Origin: Casuarina equisetifolia
Taxonomy: Eukaryota; Streptophyta; Magnoliopsida; Fagales; Casuarinaceae
Assembly: GCA_028551475.1 (NCBI GenBank)
Contig: CM052357.1
Location: 24,160,451-24,224,450 of the forward strand
DNA: 64,000 nt
Direction of reading: 5' to 3'
Position numbers and translations under genes: made by a program. The notes beneath the pieces are model-generated. The model saw only the letters and a list, made by a program, of their open reading frames with translations. It searched no databases and was not told where the DNA came from. Shown here piece by piece: positions 50,604 to 64,000 of this stretch. Position 1 is the first letter of the stretch, and each line of letters opens with the position of its first letter.

Positions 50604-53350
50604 ATGCTTCTTGTTGCTTTCCTCCTTTTAGCTTCCTTTCTTAGCCCCGTCCTCTCAACCACCATTGCCTCAGATTCCGGTCACTCCCTACCGGCTAACC
50701 AAACTTTTCTCCCGGCTTCAGAGTTGCGCAAGCTGAGAAGGGTCAGAGCTTATCTCAGGAAGATCAACAAGCCTGCAGTCAAGACAATTCAGGTATATAT
50801 ATACCTTTGTACTTCATGGTGTTTTCTATGCATTTTAACCATGTGTATTTGTGGTTTCTGAGGCTTAGCGATCTGAGTTCTTGTTGCCTTGTTGCAGAGC
50901 CCTGATGGTGATGTTATTGACTGCGTGCCATCTCATCTCCAACCAGCCTTTGATCATCCCGAGCTTAGAGGACAGAAACCATTGGTAATTCCGCCTTTTT
51001 TTATTCTCTCAAGATCACTGACCCTCAAACAAGTAAACAACAGAAAATTTGCCATTATTTTCTCGTTAGTTTAGAATGGCAACTGGGTATCCAACACTGT
51101 GTAAACCTTTCTTCTCTTTTTGTGACTATTTTTGATAATTTGAGAATAAAAGATTCCACTGCTACAGGATCCACCGGCGAGGCCAAAAGGCCACAACAAC
51201 ACGAATACAGGGGCAGAGATCCTTCAAGGGTGGGCAGAATCTGGTGAATCATGCCCAGAGGGAAGTGTTCCAATTAGAAGAACTATAGAGAAAGACATTT
51301 TGAGGGCAAGCTCTATTAGAAGATACGGAAGAAAACCAAGAGTTGTGCGGAGAGATTCAACGGGCAGTGGTCATGAGGTTGGTATTCTGAAGTAGACTTG
51401 ATTAGATGCAATTTTAGAAAGAAAAAAAAAAAAAAAGAGTGCAAAAGCATTGTGAAATGGAAATAAAAACTTGTTTTCCGGGAACGGCAATCTAAAGTTG
51501 ATTAGACGCAGTTACCATCACCGCTTGAGCGAAATTTTCTAAATGTCGCTTTTCGTTTCCGTAACCTGTTCTGTCATTCCTACAATCACTGCACCGAAAA
51601 AGTTAGTTTGTGGGAAAAAGAACAATTATCTTTTCCACGACTCAGCAGGATTTGGTCAATAGGAACAGGGAAGCAGGCAAAATTGAGTCACGGAGTACTC
51701 CGTAACAAGTAAAGAGGATCCGTAGGCTGATGGAAACTGTCATCAGACAACTATTTCGAAACCAAAGCTGATAATTTTCTGATTGCAGCATGCAGTCCTC
51801 TTTGCAAACGGAGACCAATACTATGGAGCAAAAGCAAGTATAAACGTGTGGGCGCCCCACGTAACTGATCGGTTTGAATTCAGCTTATCACAATTATGGG
51901 TCATATCTGGTTCTTTCGGCCACGATCTGAACACCATTGAAGCTGGTTGGCAGGCAAGTTTACTGTAGCCTAAAGCTGTAATGTTCTTCATGACCACGTT
52001 TCGAACTTTGCTAAGTGATGTTGTGAGAAACTTCCAATGCATATGCTCGATACATCTTTTCTTTTGAACACAATGAAGTTTTGTTTAATGCATATGGAAT
52101 GGGATTATTTTACTTAATAGTTAGAAACAGAGATTTTGGTCATTCGTATTATTTTTTAAATTACCCAATTGTTCCTTGGCATCAGAAAGCTTTTCTTGAG
52201 TGATTATTAAAAGATATTGCAACCATAATTCCTCAGGTTAGCCCAGAGCTATATGGAGACAACAACCCACGATTCTTCACTTACTGGACGGTGAGTACCA
52301 TGCCTCTCTTCCCTGTTATATGTTTGATGGCATGCTGCTAGTGCTGATCTGAGATGTAATTCAAATCACAGACCGATGCATACCAAGCCACTGGGTGTTA
52401 CAACTTACTCTGCTCGGGCTTCGTTCAAACCAACAACAGGGTTGCTATCGGAGCAGCAATCTCTCCAAGGTCCTCCTACAACGGTAGACAATTTGATATT
52501 GGCATAACTGTTTGGAAGGTAAGTTCTAGCCGCACATGATAGAAATTAAATACTACCAAAGGAAAGGAAGTTCTTTCTCATCTTGTCTCCTCTTTCAGAC
52601 TGAAAAAATACTCTCAAGATTCTCTTCTTTTCCTTCTGAAAAGGCTTCCTGATGCTTCGGCTTTTCTTCTTTCTTCTTTAATCAAGAACCCACTTAAATT
52701 TTTTTCAAAAAAGAAAGGGGGTTTGCCCCACCAGCTTTTACGACAGGAATAGTTAAACCCTGTTCTTTCTTTTTGCATTTCCCCTAACATTTACTCTTTC
52801 ATGTGTGGTCGTGTCCTATGTTTTTTCGTGGGTAATTATCACTAGATGATAAAGACAGTTAGACCTGGAAGGGAAAACTAATCATGTGGGTGTTTTCCAG
52901 TCAAAGAAATGACAAAAAAACAAGCAGAATAGCAACAAAAAAGTTACTAAAACATAATGATTTTTGTTTCAGGATCCAAAGCATGGACATTGGTGGTTGG
53001 AATTTGGATCCGGTCTACTGGTTGGATATTGGCCAGCATTCCTGTTCAGTCACTTGAGAAATCATGCTAGCATGATACAATTTGGAGGAGAGATTGTAAA
53101 TTCTCGATCCTCAGGTTTCCACACAGGCACTCAGATGGGTAGTGGCCATTTTGCAGACGAAGGATTTGGAAAAGCATCCTACTTCAGAAACTTGCAAGTG
53201 GTTGACTGGGATAATAACTTGCTTCCTCTAACAAATCTTCATCTCTTGGCCGATCACCCGAGTTGCTATGACATAAGACAGGGCAGAAACAACGCTTGGG
53301 GTACCTACTTTTATTATGGGGGTCCTGGAAGGAACGTCAGATGTCCTTGA
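50604..53350 (+). CDS. secreted neprosin-family protein (DUF4409-DUF239)
   Basis: Seven exons, 50604-50792, 50898-50984, 51168-51377, 51789-51953, 52237-52290, 52372-52518 and 52973-53350, give 1230 nt and 409 residues, all phase 0. The start at 50604 opens a clear signal peptide (MLLVAFLLLASFLSPVLS). In-frame upstream ATGs at 50418 and 50424 would bury it, so they are less likely. Residues about 35-150 form the neprosin activation-peptide region (RKLRRVRAYLRKINKPAVKTIQSPDGD..IDCV). From about 163 follows the DUF239 domain, with EFSLSQLWVISGSF, NTIEAGWQVSPELYGD, TGCYNLLC and MIQFGGEIVN. Glu213 (EAGWQ) and Glu324 (GGEI) are 111 residues apart, close to the 109 between the two catalytic Glu residues of Nepenthes neprosin, so a glutamic peptidase fold is likely; activity is unproven. 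The intron after 51953 uses a GC donor (CAG/GCAAGT). Confidence 0.88.
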
Positions 53351-53567
53351 AGAAAAAGGCACAGGATAGAGAGTAGCCTAAATATTTTTTCCTCGCAGAT
53401 TCTGCTTTTGTTTCTTCTGAAATTTCAGGCTGTAGATTGCATCTTAGGCCTTAATCTGGTTTGAGTGTCAAAAAAGTTTTCCCACAAAATTCCTTTTTTT
53501 ATTGACGGTTTAGTAATGCTTCATCCCAACTCTGGGACTATGTAAATTTGTGGAAATACAAAGAGTC

Positions 53568-53573
53568 AATAAA
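53568..53573 (+). terminator. poly(A) signal AATAAA of the neprosin gene
   Basis: A canonical AATAAA lies about 220 bases after the stop codon, in T-rich DNA. It is the best visible polyadenylation signal for this transcript. Confidence 0.5.
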
Positions 53574-55582
53574 ACTCCCTGTTCTCTTTTCCCTCTTCTT
53601 CTAACCCTTCAAACTACAAAGGGCAAGGGCTAACATTTATTACAGGCACTAAAACTGAGAACCCAACCCTTCAAACTACTAAGGGCAAAGGACAAAGGGC
53701 TACCTGCGAACCCGTAAACCTTGACAATCTTTGTTTCTTGGAAGGGCCAAAGCAAATGATAATTTATTGTAACACGCCCTTCATATATGGTATGCATGTG
53801 CTGATGAAGAAAACTTTGGCTCATCTGGCGGATTTGGCCATATCCTAATTTGCAGCCCAGCTTTCAAAATATTAAATGCCGATCACGACAACAGTGTATC
53901 TGAGTGACCATTATACAAGTTCTTAAAATAAGAACCCTAGAGGGTGAATCACCAGCAACCCAACACCAGTAACCAATGAGCACTTCCCCCAAACATTGAC
54001 TTGCGGTTTAGAATTCATTGAATACTAAACTTGAGTGAATTGGACATTATCCTCTGTCTTTTTCGTTCGTTTGGGAAGACAATTCCATCTCAAGTTGAGC
54101 CTGATGTCCTGTTCTTGAGAAGTCAATTGGTGTAACCACTTAAACCAGTCAACTAATCCTCAAACCATCTCCTGCTCCTGCTGATTAAAAAAAGAGACTT
54201 AGCTACACAGAAGCATACTTTAATGGACCACTTGAAGCAGTGGTCCTCTTCGTAGTTGTCTATTACATAGAAATGGACCCAAAAAGTGCCCTAAGCCCAA
54301 CCACTTCTTTCACTTGAGAGCGGAGAAGCCAGAGGATTCATTAATGATATAACGCAAACATATAGCCTAGAAGCCACCGGAGTCAACCACCGTTTAAACG
54401 TTAGAGCCAAGAACTCAGAGGATTAAAAGCAGCAGCGAAACCTGAAAGTACGGTGCAAAACATTTCATATGTTGATGCAGGATTGTCAGGTTGGGGTCAT
54501 AAAGTTGTCGGTCAGTATGGGAGAGATGGATGCCGGTCCTGACGCTTTGTAGGGCAGAAGCAGGAAAAGCTAAAGGCAAGCAAAAGCTGGCTTTCTCTTT
54601 TGGATGGATGAGGAACACAGAGGGAAGCTTGATACATAAGCCACTGGTCCGTCGGCCTGCTTCAGTGGCTTGAATGATTGCTAAGGCCCATATACGGATA
54701 TTTGAGAAACATGACAAGACGAAACAAACAAATTATTACCACTTTCCTCTTCGGCTTTTGTACATTCAAAACTTACTACAATATCGAAGGCTGCATAAAA
54801 TTTCTATCTAACAAAAGAAAGAGAAGAAGAGTAGATTTTGTACATTCAAAACTTCAGACTTATAGCCTTGATATGGGATGCGATAGGGTTGGATTTGGGA
54901 TTGGACCCACATCAACAAATTCAAGGGAAAATTTATTAGACATAAATTGCCATTGTTTAATCAATTTTCGAAATAATATTCCAGAGCATCCTTCAATGGA
55001 CAGGTTTTCTAGCGCAAGGGGTGCAGCATTTGCGATGCTAAGATGGCTTTTGCTTCATCTTGGCAGGATCATCTGCTGGATGTTTAGCAGGTCGTTTCCC
55101 ATTTTCATCGGGACATGTCGCTGCTGCCATCATAACTTCTTCATGATAGATGCTTAAGATGTAAATCAAATGCCTAGTTATTTGAAAACATCATATCAGA
55201 CATTAAAACTTACAAATGTTGCTTGTTTTTCACTTTGTTTCAACTTTTTTCAATCCAGCTTTGCTATATCTCTCAATCTACACCCTTTTATTTCGCAATT
55301 CTCTTTGAGACCACAATAAAAGAAGGCTCGAAGAGAAATTTTCCCTGTATTGAACATCTAAAACAATGTAATCGCAGCAGAGCTTTGCACTCAGCATGCT
55401 TGGGATAACAATCTCATCTTCATATTTAAATAAATGCTTCAGAAGCCTCATAACCATTACTTCCCGCAGTCTGCAATCATTGTGAACGAGCGCCAAACTG
55501 AAAGATGCACTTTCATAAGATTTTGAGAACGGTGTGATGGGGCCACCTTTTAAGTGAAAAAAGTGTCACCAAAAACCAATTC
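53574..55582. other. 2 kb between neprosin and JMJ20 3' ends
   Basis: The two genes converge here. A 15-bp word, AACCCTTCAAACTAC, occurs at 53603 and again at 53665 as part of a small local duplication. A plus-strand frame of 159 codons at 54678-55157 and a minus-strand frame at 55278-55496 match no family; the latter may lie in the JMJ20 3' UTR. A short minus-strand frame ending near 55038 has coding-like composition. Confidence 0.4.
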
Positions 55583-58500
55583 TCATTGAACATCTAGGCA
55601 CCATAATTTAGACGGCAAAACAATTTCCTCACAGTTGGTGCCACCGAGATTGGTAATAGCATTTTCAATAAAATGAACAAGATCTTCAGCCGTAAACACC
55701 TGGGAACTGTTAGTTCTTATATTATCCAAGTCCCTCAAATCATCCACCAAAACTTTCTTTGTATCGAAATGGCAGTTCTGTTGCTTGTGTAGCAGCATCT
55801 CATAAACTCTCTCCAACTCTACGCACAGATTAAGGAACATGGGATCATCAAGCGTTTCCTTCATATCCAAGAAGAAACCCTGATTTCCTGCCAGACTGCC
55901 AACAGATTTGATCTTGGACGCAATGTTATGTATAGATCCAAGGTTCAAAGCTAAATGCTGAGCTAATGGGGACAAACTTTGAATTGGTTTGGACTCTCTC
56001 AGGAAATAGCGTAGTTGGACCAAATTCGCCAAGCAGAAGCGTGTTATGAAAATGAGGAAATCATAAAAGTTCATGCCTGTTGAAAAAGACGTGATCACTA
56101 CACAACATAGTATCAAAAAATAAACTCAGTACAACAACGTTCTCCAATGAAACAAGCAGGTAAAAGATGCACAATGGGCGCAGTATTAGTTCTCAAATAA
56201 AATGTATATCATCCACAGAATGTCATGACGCTCTTCCTAATACAGTAGCATTTCATCTACTAATCATGCAAATAAATGAGGGTTCAATGCCATCCTCTAT
56301 GCAAGTCGCTGTGGTTGAAACTACAAAACTCTTCATCATAAGCTACTCTGACTGTTGGAGGGTAAGGCTATGCATGACATACTCTTAACTATTACTCCGG
56401 CATTCCACTATGATTCTAGGCAGAAGGGGCCAACCTCAAGTCCAACCCATCCCAACCCAAGTATAGCATCCTTAGTCACTCAGATGCACCTTCGAATTGT
56501 AAACACTTCTACTCGACCAGTATGAGGACACTCACATTGAGAAGAAACTAAGGAACCCAAACTCATTGGGAAGTACAAGCCGTCCTAAATTACACCATAA
56601 CTAAAATGGAACTAATCACTACAGCTGGCCAATCACATCTTCCATTACAAGGAGCTTACTGACAATTCCTAGCTTGGAAAATCAATACGGTGGTTTCTCC
56701 AGCAGTTACCACAAGATTACCTCTGATGACTACTGTAGAATAGGATGAAATGGATGATCTATAATGGTGGTTTTGACACTATTTGGCTAGATTTTTCTTT
56801 CTCATCAATTCTCGACCTGAGGATTTTGTATTTCAAGTTAGGTTGGTATATTAGAATTTTCTATTACTACTATTTGATGCAAACCAACAATTTCAATCAT
56901 TTCTTGTTGAATCAGAAGGTCAATAATTAACCAAGTTCTCTCGAACACCTAAGTAGGGCTGTTAGATGACAGTTTTGCATGTCTTTTGGCATGTAAAAGC
57001 ACGGGTTTAGTACACAGGTAAGATGCCTCATCATCAATCAGCAAGTTGCAACTCTAGTTTGACAAGGCTTTGCTTACAAGCTGTGCTTCCATAACAGCCA
57101 TACCTTAGGATAAAATTGAACAGGTAAAAGTAAAAACAATGTATATACACGAGTTAAACAACTGCAATGAATATTAATACATCTAGATGGGCGATGAATT
57201 AAGTAACCATATAATATTCATACAATACCTGTGTTGGCTGCAAGATTGCGTTGGCAGAGACCTTCAAAATCATCACATATATCCCTAATGTCTTCTATGT
57301 ATTCCTTAGCTTCATTGTAGTCCCTCAAAAGTAAATTCCACTGGAAGTATTATAGGATTAATGAGAGACACTCAAGTCCAATTAGAATAGGTTCTAAATG
57401 CCAACTTGGACATGTAAATCTAGCATATACTTACCACCCAAGAGAGGTTATAAGCATTGAACCAGTTGTGATTTATTGATATTGTATCTTCCTGAAAACA
57501 GTATGAATACATGTTAAGAGATATTGACATCATGCTGGTAGAAAAAAAAATCAAGTAGATTTAGAATATAATCTCTTCAATGCAATGCCAGCAAATGAGG
57601 AGCACCCAAGCCACATCTGAGAAAACCCTGAGTCTAAACATGTGAAGGTGGTTGGGGAAAATCTAAAGCTTGGAGGAGCACGGGATACTCTGTACAAGAA
57701 ACCTCAGATCCGAAATCAGTTCTAGAATAGAGAGTTCCTATTCAGATCATATAGTCCGATCAACAACAGGAAAATGCCATTTAACCATCCAAAAGTAAAT
57801 GACTACCGTTTGCCAATAATTCTAAGAAGAACAACCCAAAACCTATATCATCATCCCTTATAAGTTTACCCCCACATCTTCTGCTCCATGTTGTCAAATC
57901 AATAAGTAATGAAATAGTGAACCAATAAGATAACCAAGGGAATCAATGCATTAGGTTCCCATAGACTCTAATATTCTAACTTTAAAACAAATACAACTTG
58001 GATATACCTCAATTATAGGCAAGTAAACTAAAATGCTGCTTCCCGCAGGTCACAGAGTACCACAAGAAGCATGAAACACCTCATGCTTTATGAGAAACAA
58101 AATTAGGGCACATTTCATAACTTTCAGTTCTAGTTGATGAGGATCTAACTATAAATTCTAAAACAGGAGCAAGTAACAAACACAAAATGCAGGATGCTGC
58201 TATCCTTTTTACATTGATCATAACATAACATTTAGTGAGAAATCAGCTTGACCAAACGAATTTTTTATGCAACTTACTTAAACCCTTTACAAAAGCTGAA
58301 AAGCAGAGAGGTAAAACTCTTGTTCTTTTAATCACAAAGAAAACTAATCACAATTCGAACCACCTAAAAGAGAAAAAGAAAGAAAAATTAAAGATACCAG
58401 ATTATGAACTTGATGATACCATCCACTTGGCACAAAGATTATTTCATTCTGTCCCTGAGTGCACTCCAACCAGATAGCCTACACAGTGAACATACAACAC

Positions 58501-61500
58501 GTGAACACAGGCAGAAGTCTCGAGAACTAAAAGAGATACCTGATGATGTAGAATGGCCAACTTACCTCCTTAAAGCCAGGAAATTCTTTTTCACTGACAT
58601 CACCAAATATATCATATACGGAATTCTTCATGTTCCTGAATGGAAATTGAAAGCCAATAAAACTTTGCGGGGGCAAAAGATGAGCATTAGTAGAAATTGT
58701 TTATCACCAAGAAGTAGAAACTAACTTTTAGTACTTTAACAATAGCACATACGCATGTAGTATACTATTAAACTTGATATAAAATTAGTGAGTGTATGAG
58801 ATGGAACAAAGTTCAAACGATCTAATTTTTTCCCCTCCCATTATCATTCTATCTAAAACATTAGAACAGCTGGATTTATCAACATAAGCAGTCCAAAGCA
58901 CGGGTCAATGCATTCTTTTAGGCATAAAAAAGTTCACTGATATGGTTCTAACACACAAGTCAATAACACCATTCCTCACTTCCCAAAACACCCACCCAAA
59001 AAAATGAGAACAGAAAATTTATTAAGGCAACCTAAATAACGCAACACAAGCTGCTGGGTTGGACCAATTAAGCAGTAGGATCCAAGGTTTTGGCCTACAG
59101 TGGTTGATCAAACCATTATCACCATCAAATATATTCTTACTTAAAACTTTAATCCCGTGCAGATCAGAAAGTAGGAAGTAGAGTGTCTGAATAAGATAAC
59201 TATATAATACTGCTGCCAGACAAAAAATGTGGTGATCAAAGTATCAGTTGTTGTATAATATAGCATTTGTTTCTTATGTTTTAAGAATCAACCTGTTAGA
59301 TGTAATGACCACACAAAAGAAAATGCTTTAAAGGCAAGGAACAGATAAAGTGGCCAGGATGGCCATCCCTTGCTTGTGATATCATGTGAAGTAGATTAAC
59401 AACTAAGCTTGTTCTCGCAGTTAATTACTGCATAAAAAATATAAAAATTCAACTTAATTGCCATCCCAAAACTGCATACGAACAGATGGAATGTCTTATT
59501 TGATACATGAAGTTATTTTATTGGACAAGAAATCATTTTTCATACCTGTGGAATATAAGATTAGTTTGAGTAGGAGACAGAAAAAGCCACTGTTTCTTCC
59601 CACACACATTCGCTGACCAACTATATGACCTGAAAACATCAGCATGAAGGGGAGTCCAGGACCCTGCACAAAAAATTAAGAGCCGATGGGATATGCTATG
59701 AAGGATAGAAAGAACAATAATTTCTCTGTTGAAAGGAAGTACGAAGCTTTTGCTTTACTTAGAATAAATCGAAATTACATAAATGTCAACCAAGAATGAT
59801 GTCAGTGCTCAAACCTTTTGCTCCCATGTAAACAAAACGATAGTCAGAGCAACTTATTTCATTATTGGCTTGGTAAGTGTCAGGATCCGTATGCATGCGA
59901 TAATTGTCGAGATACAGATTGAGCCAATCATCACAGAAAAATAATGGAGTTGTGTACGCTAAATATTCTGGGTACTCCTGAGCATCAGATTAAAGAGGAT
60001 AAAGGCCACAAATCAGACCACTGAGCCAACAATAATCTAGAATATAACCTTTGAAGCAACAAGTGACACAGGAAAGGGACAGTGCCCTACCAAATTAGAT
60101 GAGAAATTAAAGAAGTCCTTGTACAGAACCCCAAAAAAAATATCAAAGTACCAATAATTGTGGACGCTGAATTATTTCAACACTAGCAAAGCAAAGTTTA
60201 TGCAATCACTTATCCAAGATTCCTTAAAAAAGATGTATAAAAGCATTCTTGAGAAAGAACTATGGTGAGAGTTCACTTTCCATTTTTCATGCATAAACAG
60301 CACTTGCAGCTAAATAATTATGAAATTATCGTGCTCAAAGGGGCATTGCAGTTTATGTCTCTATGCCTTATTGTCTACCATGTCATATCACTAAAGCAAA
60401 TGACACAGCCACTTGAAAGCCACATCATGCAACAATTCAAAAAAATGCAGCCAAAGTATCTGTTGAAGTTTTATCTAATGAGTTAAAATTGACTCATAGT
60501 GTACTACTTGTAGAAAGACAATAGTTCTATGAAGTAAGAAATGAAACTATACAAAATAAATTTCTGCCACACCTTCACAAAATGCCAATCCTTTAAGTAT
60601 AGAACACGATGATCATTACTCTGATCTGTTGAAGCACTACCTTGCTCGTGCAATGAATTCTCCAGCCATTGGTCAACAAACTCTGAAACAGACATCTCCA
60701 TTCTTTTCTGATCTGAAAAATCTCTAGTGCTGCAGTCTGCAACCTATAAGTGGCAAAGTAACAATTGAGTTTAGTTCAGAAAAGTCTGACCTATCAGTGA
60801 AAAGAGTAGCTGTAGATTTGAAAATTTTACCCAATATTCATCGCAGAGAGTAGAACAATAATTAGTCACAGAACGTGATTAGTCGTGGACAAGTGGACAA
60901 CTTAAACGGACGGATCATCTCTAAGTTTCAACACTATAAGAGTTGAAAATTCAATGTTATGCATTTCCTTATCAATTTTAACGAGGAAATTGCTCAGAAA
61001 ATTTAAATCCCTTTCCTAATTCTTCCAAAGCACGAAAATAAAGAGTACTTTTCTGTGTCTTTTCCACGATCTTATTGTCCAAACTCTATACCACATAGGA
61101 TTTCCTTGGATATACAAATGATTCAGAGGATGGAGAGGTATCTTTCCGTTCAGGCTTCACTTAGAGGACATTGTTGGCTGCGGTGTATGCAATTCGTTGC
61201 ATGTAGGCACTAGTAAAATTTTGTACAGACGGACATGAGTGGGCACAACTGCCATACATTCTGATATTTTTTTTCTCTCATAGAAATTACCAAGAACGGG
61301 TTCTTTTTCTGTCCTATACTCTAGGCTCATATACACAAATCTCCTGCACTTTTCATCAAGTCAACAAACTCTAAAATCAAATAAAAAATCCAGCACAGAC
61401 TATGGTCATGCCAAAATTTTCGAAATTTAAGTCCTCCATTTCACTACTTGAATTAGCAGAACGACAAAACAAAAAGGAAGCATGTTCCAGCCCTCAACTT

Positions 61501-61962
61501 TTTTGTGATCTTAAAACAACATTTGGTATTAAAAAAGAAAAAAATAAATAAAACAGGAAGATTGAACTTCAAAAACATCATCATGACAAATCAAAAAAGA
61601 TAACTAAACGTAGCATTCTACTCAATCCTTCCACTGCAAAGACATCAAACGCGAATAAGGGTAAACCAAGGAAAAATAAAAATAAAAGAGAGAGAGAGAG
61701 AGAGAGAGCAGGTACTTGCACATGCGATCAGTTATTGGACAATAAGGAGTACCTGAACTCTGGAATTTCCGAAATGAGAAGACAGGAACTGAAGATTGGG
61801 CTTTCCATTATCAAGGACCCAATCTTTGCAAGCTTTCCAATCATCCATAAGACCTGTTAGCACCACAGGCTGGTTCTTTTCCATATATTTCTGCACGAAC
61901 TCGCTGTAATTCACATCTTTCCCATTTACCTTCTCTATTTGCCCCTCAATTCTAATACCCAT
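55583..61962 (-). CDS. JMJ20: JmjC-domain oxygenase, JMJ20-type
   Basis: Nine minus-strand exons, 61962-61753, 60743-60573, 59977-59815, 59663-59546, 58635-58566, 58478-58398, 57491-57435, 57340-57229 and 56076-55583, join in phase with GT-AG ends to give 1476 nt and 491 residues. The JmjC fold is clear: NQPVVLTGLMDDW near the N-terminus, then HADVFRSYSWSANVCGKKQWLFLSP and FVPSGWYHQVHNL. Fe(II) ligands are His188, Asp190 (H-A-D) and His266 (WYHQ). The C-terminal 200 residues are helical and specific to this subfamily. JMJ20 in Arabidopsis is reported as a histone arginine demethylase that promotes light-dependent seed germination; human JMJD4 is a related lysyl hydroxylase, so the substrate here should not be assumed. 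The start at 61962 (MGIRIEGQ) matches the family N-terminus as I recall it. An in-frame ATG at 62082 would add 40 residues. Confidence 0.88.
61687..61708. repeat. (GA)n microsatellite in JMJ20 intron 1
   Basis: About 11 GA dinucleotides, some 45 bases inside the first intron of the JMJ20-like gene, near its donor site. Confidence 0.85.
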
Positions 61963-62082
61963 CTTCTGAGCTATACGCGAAACGAAAATTGAGAATTGGC
62001 GGGTTTGTAACACTTCGTAAGAATCAAGAATCAAGAAAACCTCATAGCCAATGCAATCAATGTTTTCAAGTTCTTTTCTCAT

Positions 62083-62944
62083 TTAGGGGGCGTTGGGGTC
62101 CAAGTTCAAGCCCATTTGTCTTGACGACTAACGCTTTTTTAAAAAAAAAAAATACTTATTAACTCACGTATTTACGCATATACCCTTTTATTTATTCACA
62201 AGTGTTTAACTTAGTGATTAGTAAATATATTTTAAAAAAAATTAGTCTTAAGTTCGACACTTCAATGGTGCATTGAACGAGTGTATTAGTATTAAAAAAA
62301 TAAAATAGAGAGAATCCAAATCAATTTAGTTAAGTATTTATTGATATTAGTTAATACTTATTCCATGTCTGAAGTGATAAACATACCTAAAGATGATAAA
62401 TATTAAACTAATTAATCTATTTGAGAAGTTTTAGTTTATTTTGAAATCTTTAATTTGAAACTATAAAATGATATTGCAAAGATTAATTCAAATGACGAGG
62501 ATTTCCTTCATATAATTTATTTTCTCTGCCTTTATTTTTTTTCTCTCTCTTCTTGTAACTCATACTATTGGATTTCCTTACTAATATCTTAATTAAAATT
62601 AGAATAATTTAGTTTTAATATATTTTAAGTAACTAATGATAAAATATTTATCTTCCAAAATCTTTTTTAGACAGACGAACATAAAACCGTAAGAGTATGG
62701 GAATTGCACCGGAATGCCGCGTTATCCCGTAACGGGTCTAGTTACCGTTAGGCGTCCCAGTGGTGGTGGGATTCGAACCGCCAAAGAAGTCCTTGTCCTC
62801 CTTTTACTAGACTTGCGTCGGATCGGCTCCCTATAAATATCTCACGCCCTCTCCAGGCATCAACACAACTTCCAGTTTGTTTACTCTTGGAGCCTATTAC
62901 TTCTCCAACGCAAAACGCTCAGCGACACACCCAGAATCTAAACC
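62083..62944. promoter_or_regulatory. divergent promoter between JMJ20 and CDC48
   Basis: The two genes are transcribed away from each other from this interval. It is very AT-rich up to about 62680, then GC-rich close to the CDC48 start. TATAAATA at 62832-62839 is a good TATA box for CDC48, with transcription expected near 62865 and a leader of about 80 bases. No TATA box is obvious on the JMJ20 side. Confidence 0.55.

Positions 62945-64000
<1,056 letters not shown>

Noticed and set aside
54678-55157. 159-codon plus-strand frame
   Set aside because: It has no recognisable domain, mixed composition and no promoter or splice support. It lies in the convergent 3' region of two genes and is probably chance.
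62757-62825. tRNA-like sequence (GGATTCGAACC on the plus strand)
   Set aside because: It resembles a T-loop, but the flanking bases do not form the five-pair T stem and no anticodon arm or acceptor stem is found on either strand. It is more likely part of the CDC48 promoter.

Overview
The window is nuclear DNA of a flowering plant, most likely a eudicot. It is AT-rich, its genes are split by GT-AG introns, and they belong to plant families such as a MOS1-type BAT2 protein, a neprosin/DUF239 protein and plant CDC48. Decayed Copia and Gypsy retrotransposons fill much of the space between them. No species can be named from the sequence alone. Exon structures below were joined by hand from splice signals, reading phase and family knowledge; no alignment was run.

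Layout, left to right. (1) 1-3.8 kb: AT-rich DNA with Copia remnants (gag piece, primer binding site, LTR). (2) 4.1-12.3 kb, minus: a nine-coding-exon MODIFIER OF SNC1 (MOS1)-like gene, with a 5' leader probably reaching about 14.2 kb. (3) 15.5-18.0 kb, plus: an apyrase of the APY7 type, head-to-head with MOS1. (4) 19.7-20.9 kb, minus: a SOUL haem-binding protein with a duplicated block at its stop codon and 3' end. (5) 21.9-24.0 kb, plus: an unrecognised small gene whose large intron holds a Copia 3' end. (6) 24.8-28.2 kb, minus: a CRAL-TRIO/Sec14 protein. (7) 28.4-34.1 kb: a Copia LTR plus gag next to a Gypsy element that can be followed from gag to the integrase zinc domain, both on the minus strand and full of stops. 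(8) 34.1-37.5 kb: no recognisable gene. (9) 37.5-39.2 kb, minus: a UAS-UBX protein related to PUX10. (10) 40.5-42.8 kb: an internally deleted Copia element. (11) 42.8-50.6 kb: a long stretch with no gene I can support. (12) 50.6-53.4 kb, plus: a secreted neprosin-family protein. (13) 55.6-62.0 kb, minus: a JmjC oxygenase of the JMJ20 type. (14) 62.9 kb to the right edge, plus: the start of a CDC48 AAA-ATPase gene, head-to-head with JMJ20.

The genes look like an ordinary plant neighbourhood rather than one pathway. Two links are worth noting. The UBX protein carries the FPR-type loop that binds CDC48, and a CDC48 gene lies 23 kb away. The Sec14 and JMJ20 genes resemble two loci that, as I recall, lie close together in Arabidopsis, so this may be a stretched conserved block. 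I found no clear undescribed system. The best leads are regulatory or structural: an upstream reading frame overlapping the MOS1 start, a coding minisatellite in MOS1, a duplicated 3' end in the SOUL gene, and a phase conflict in the small gene at 21.9-24.0 kb.
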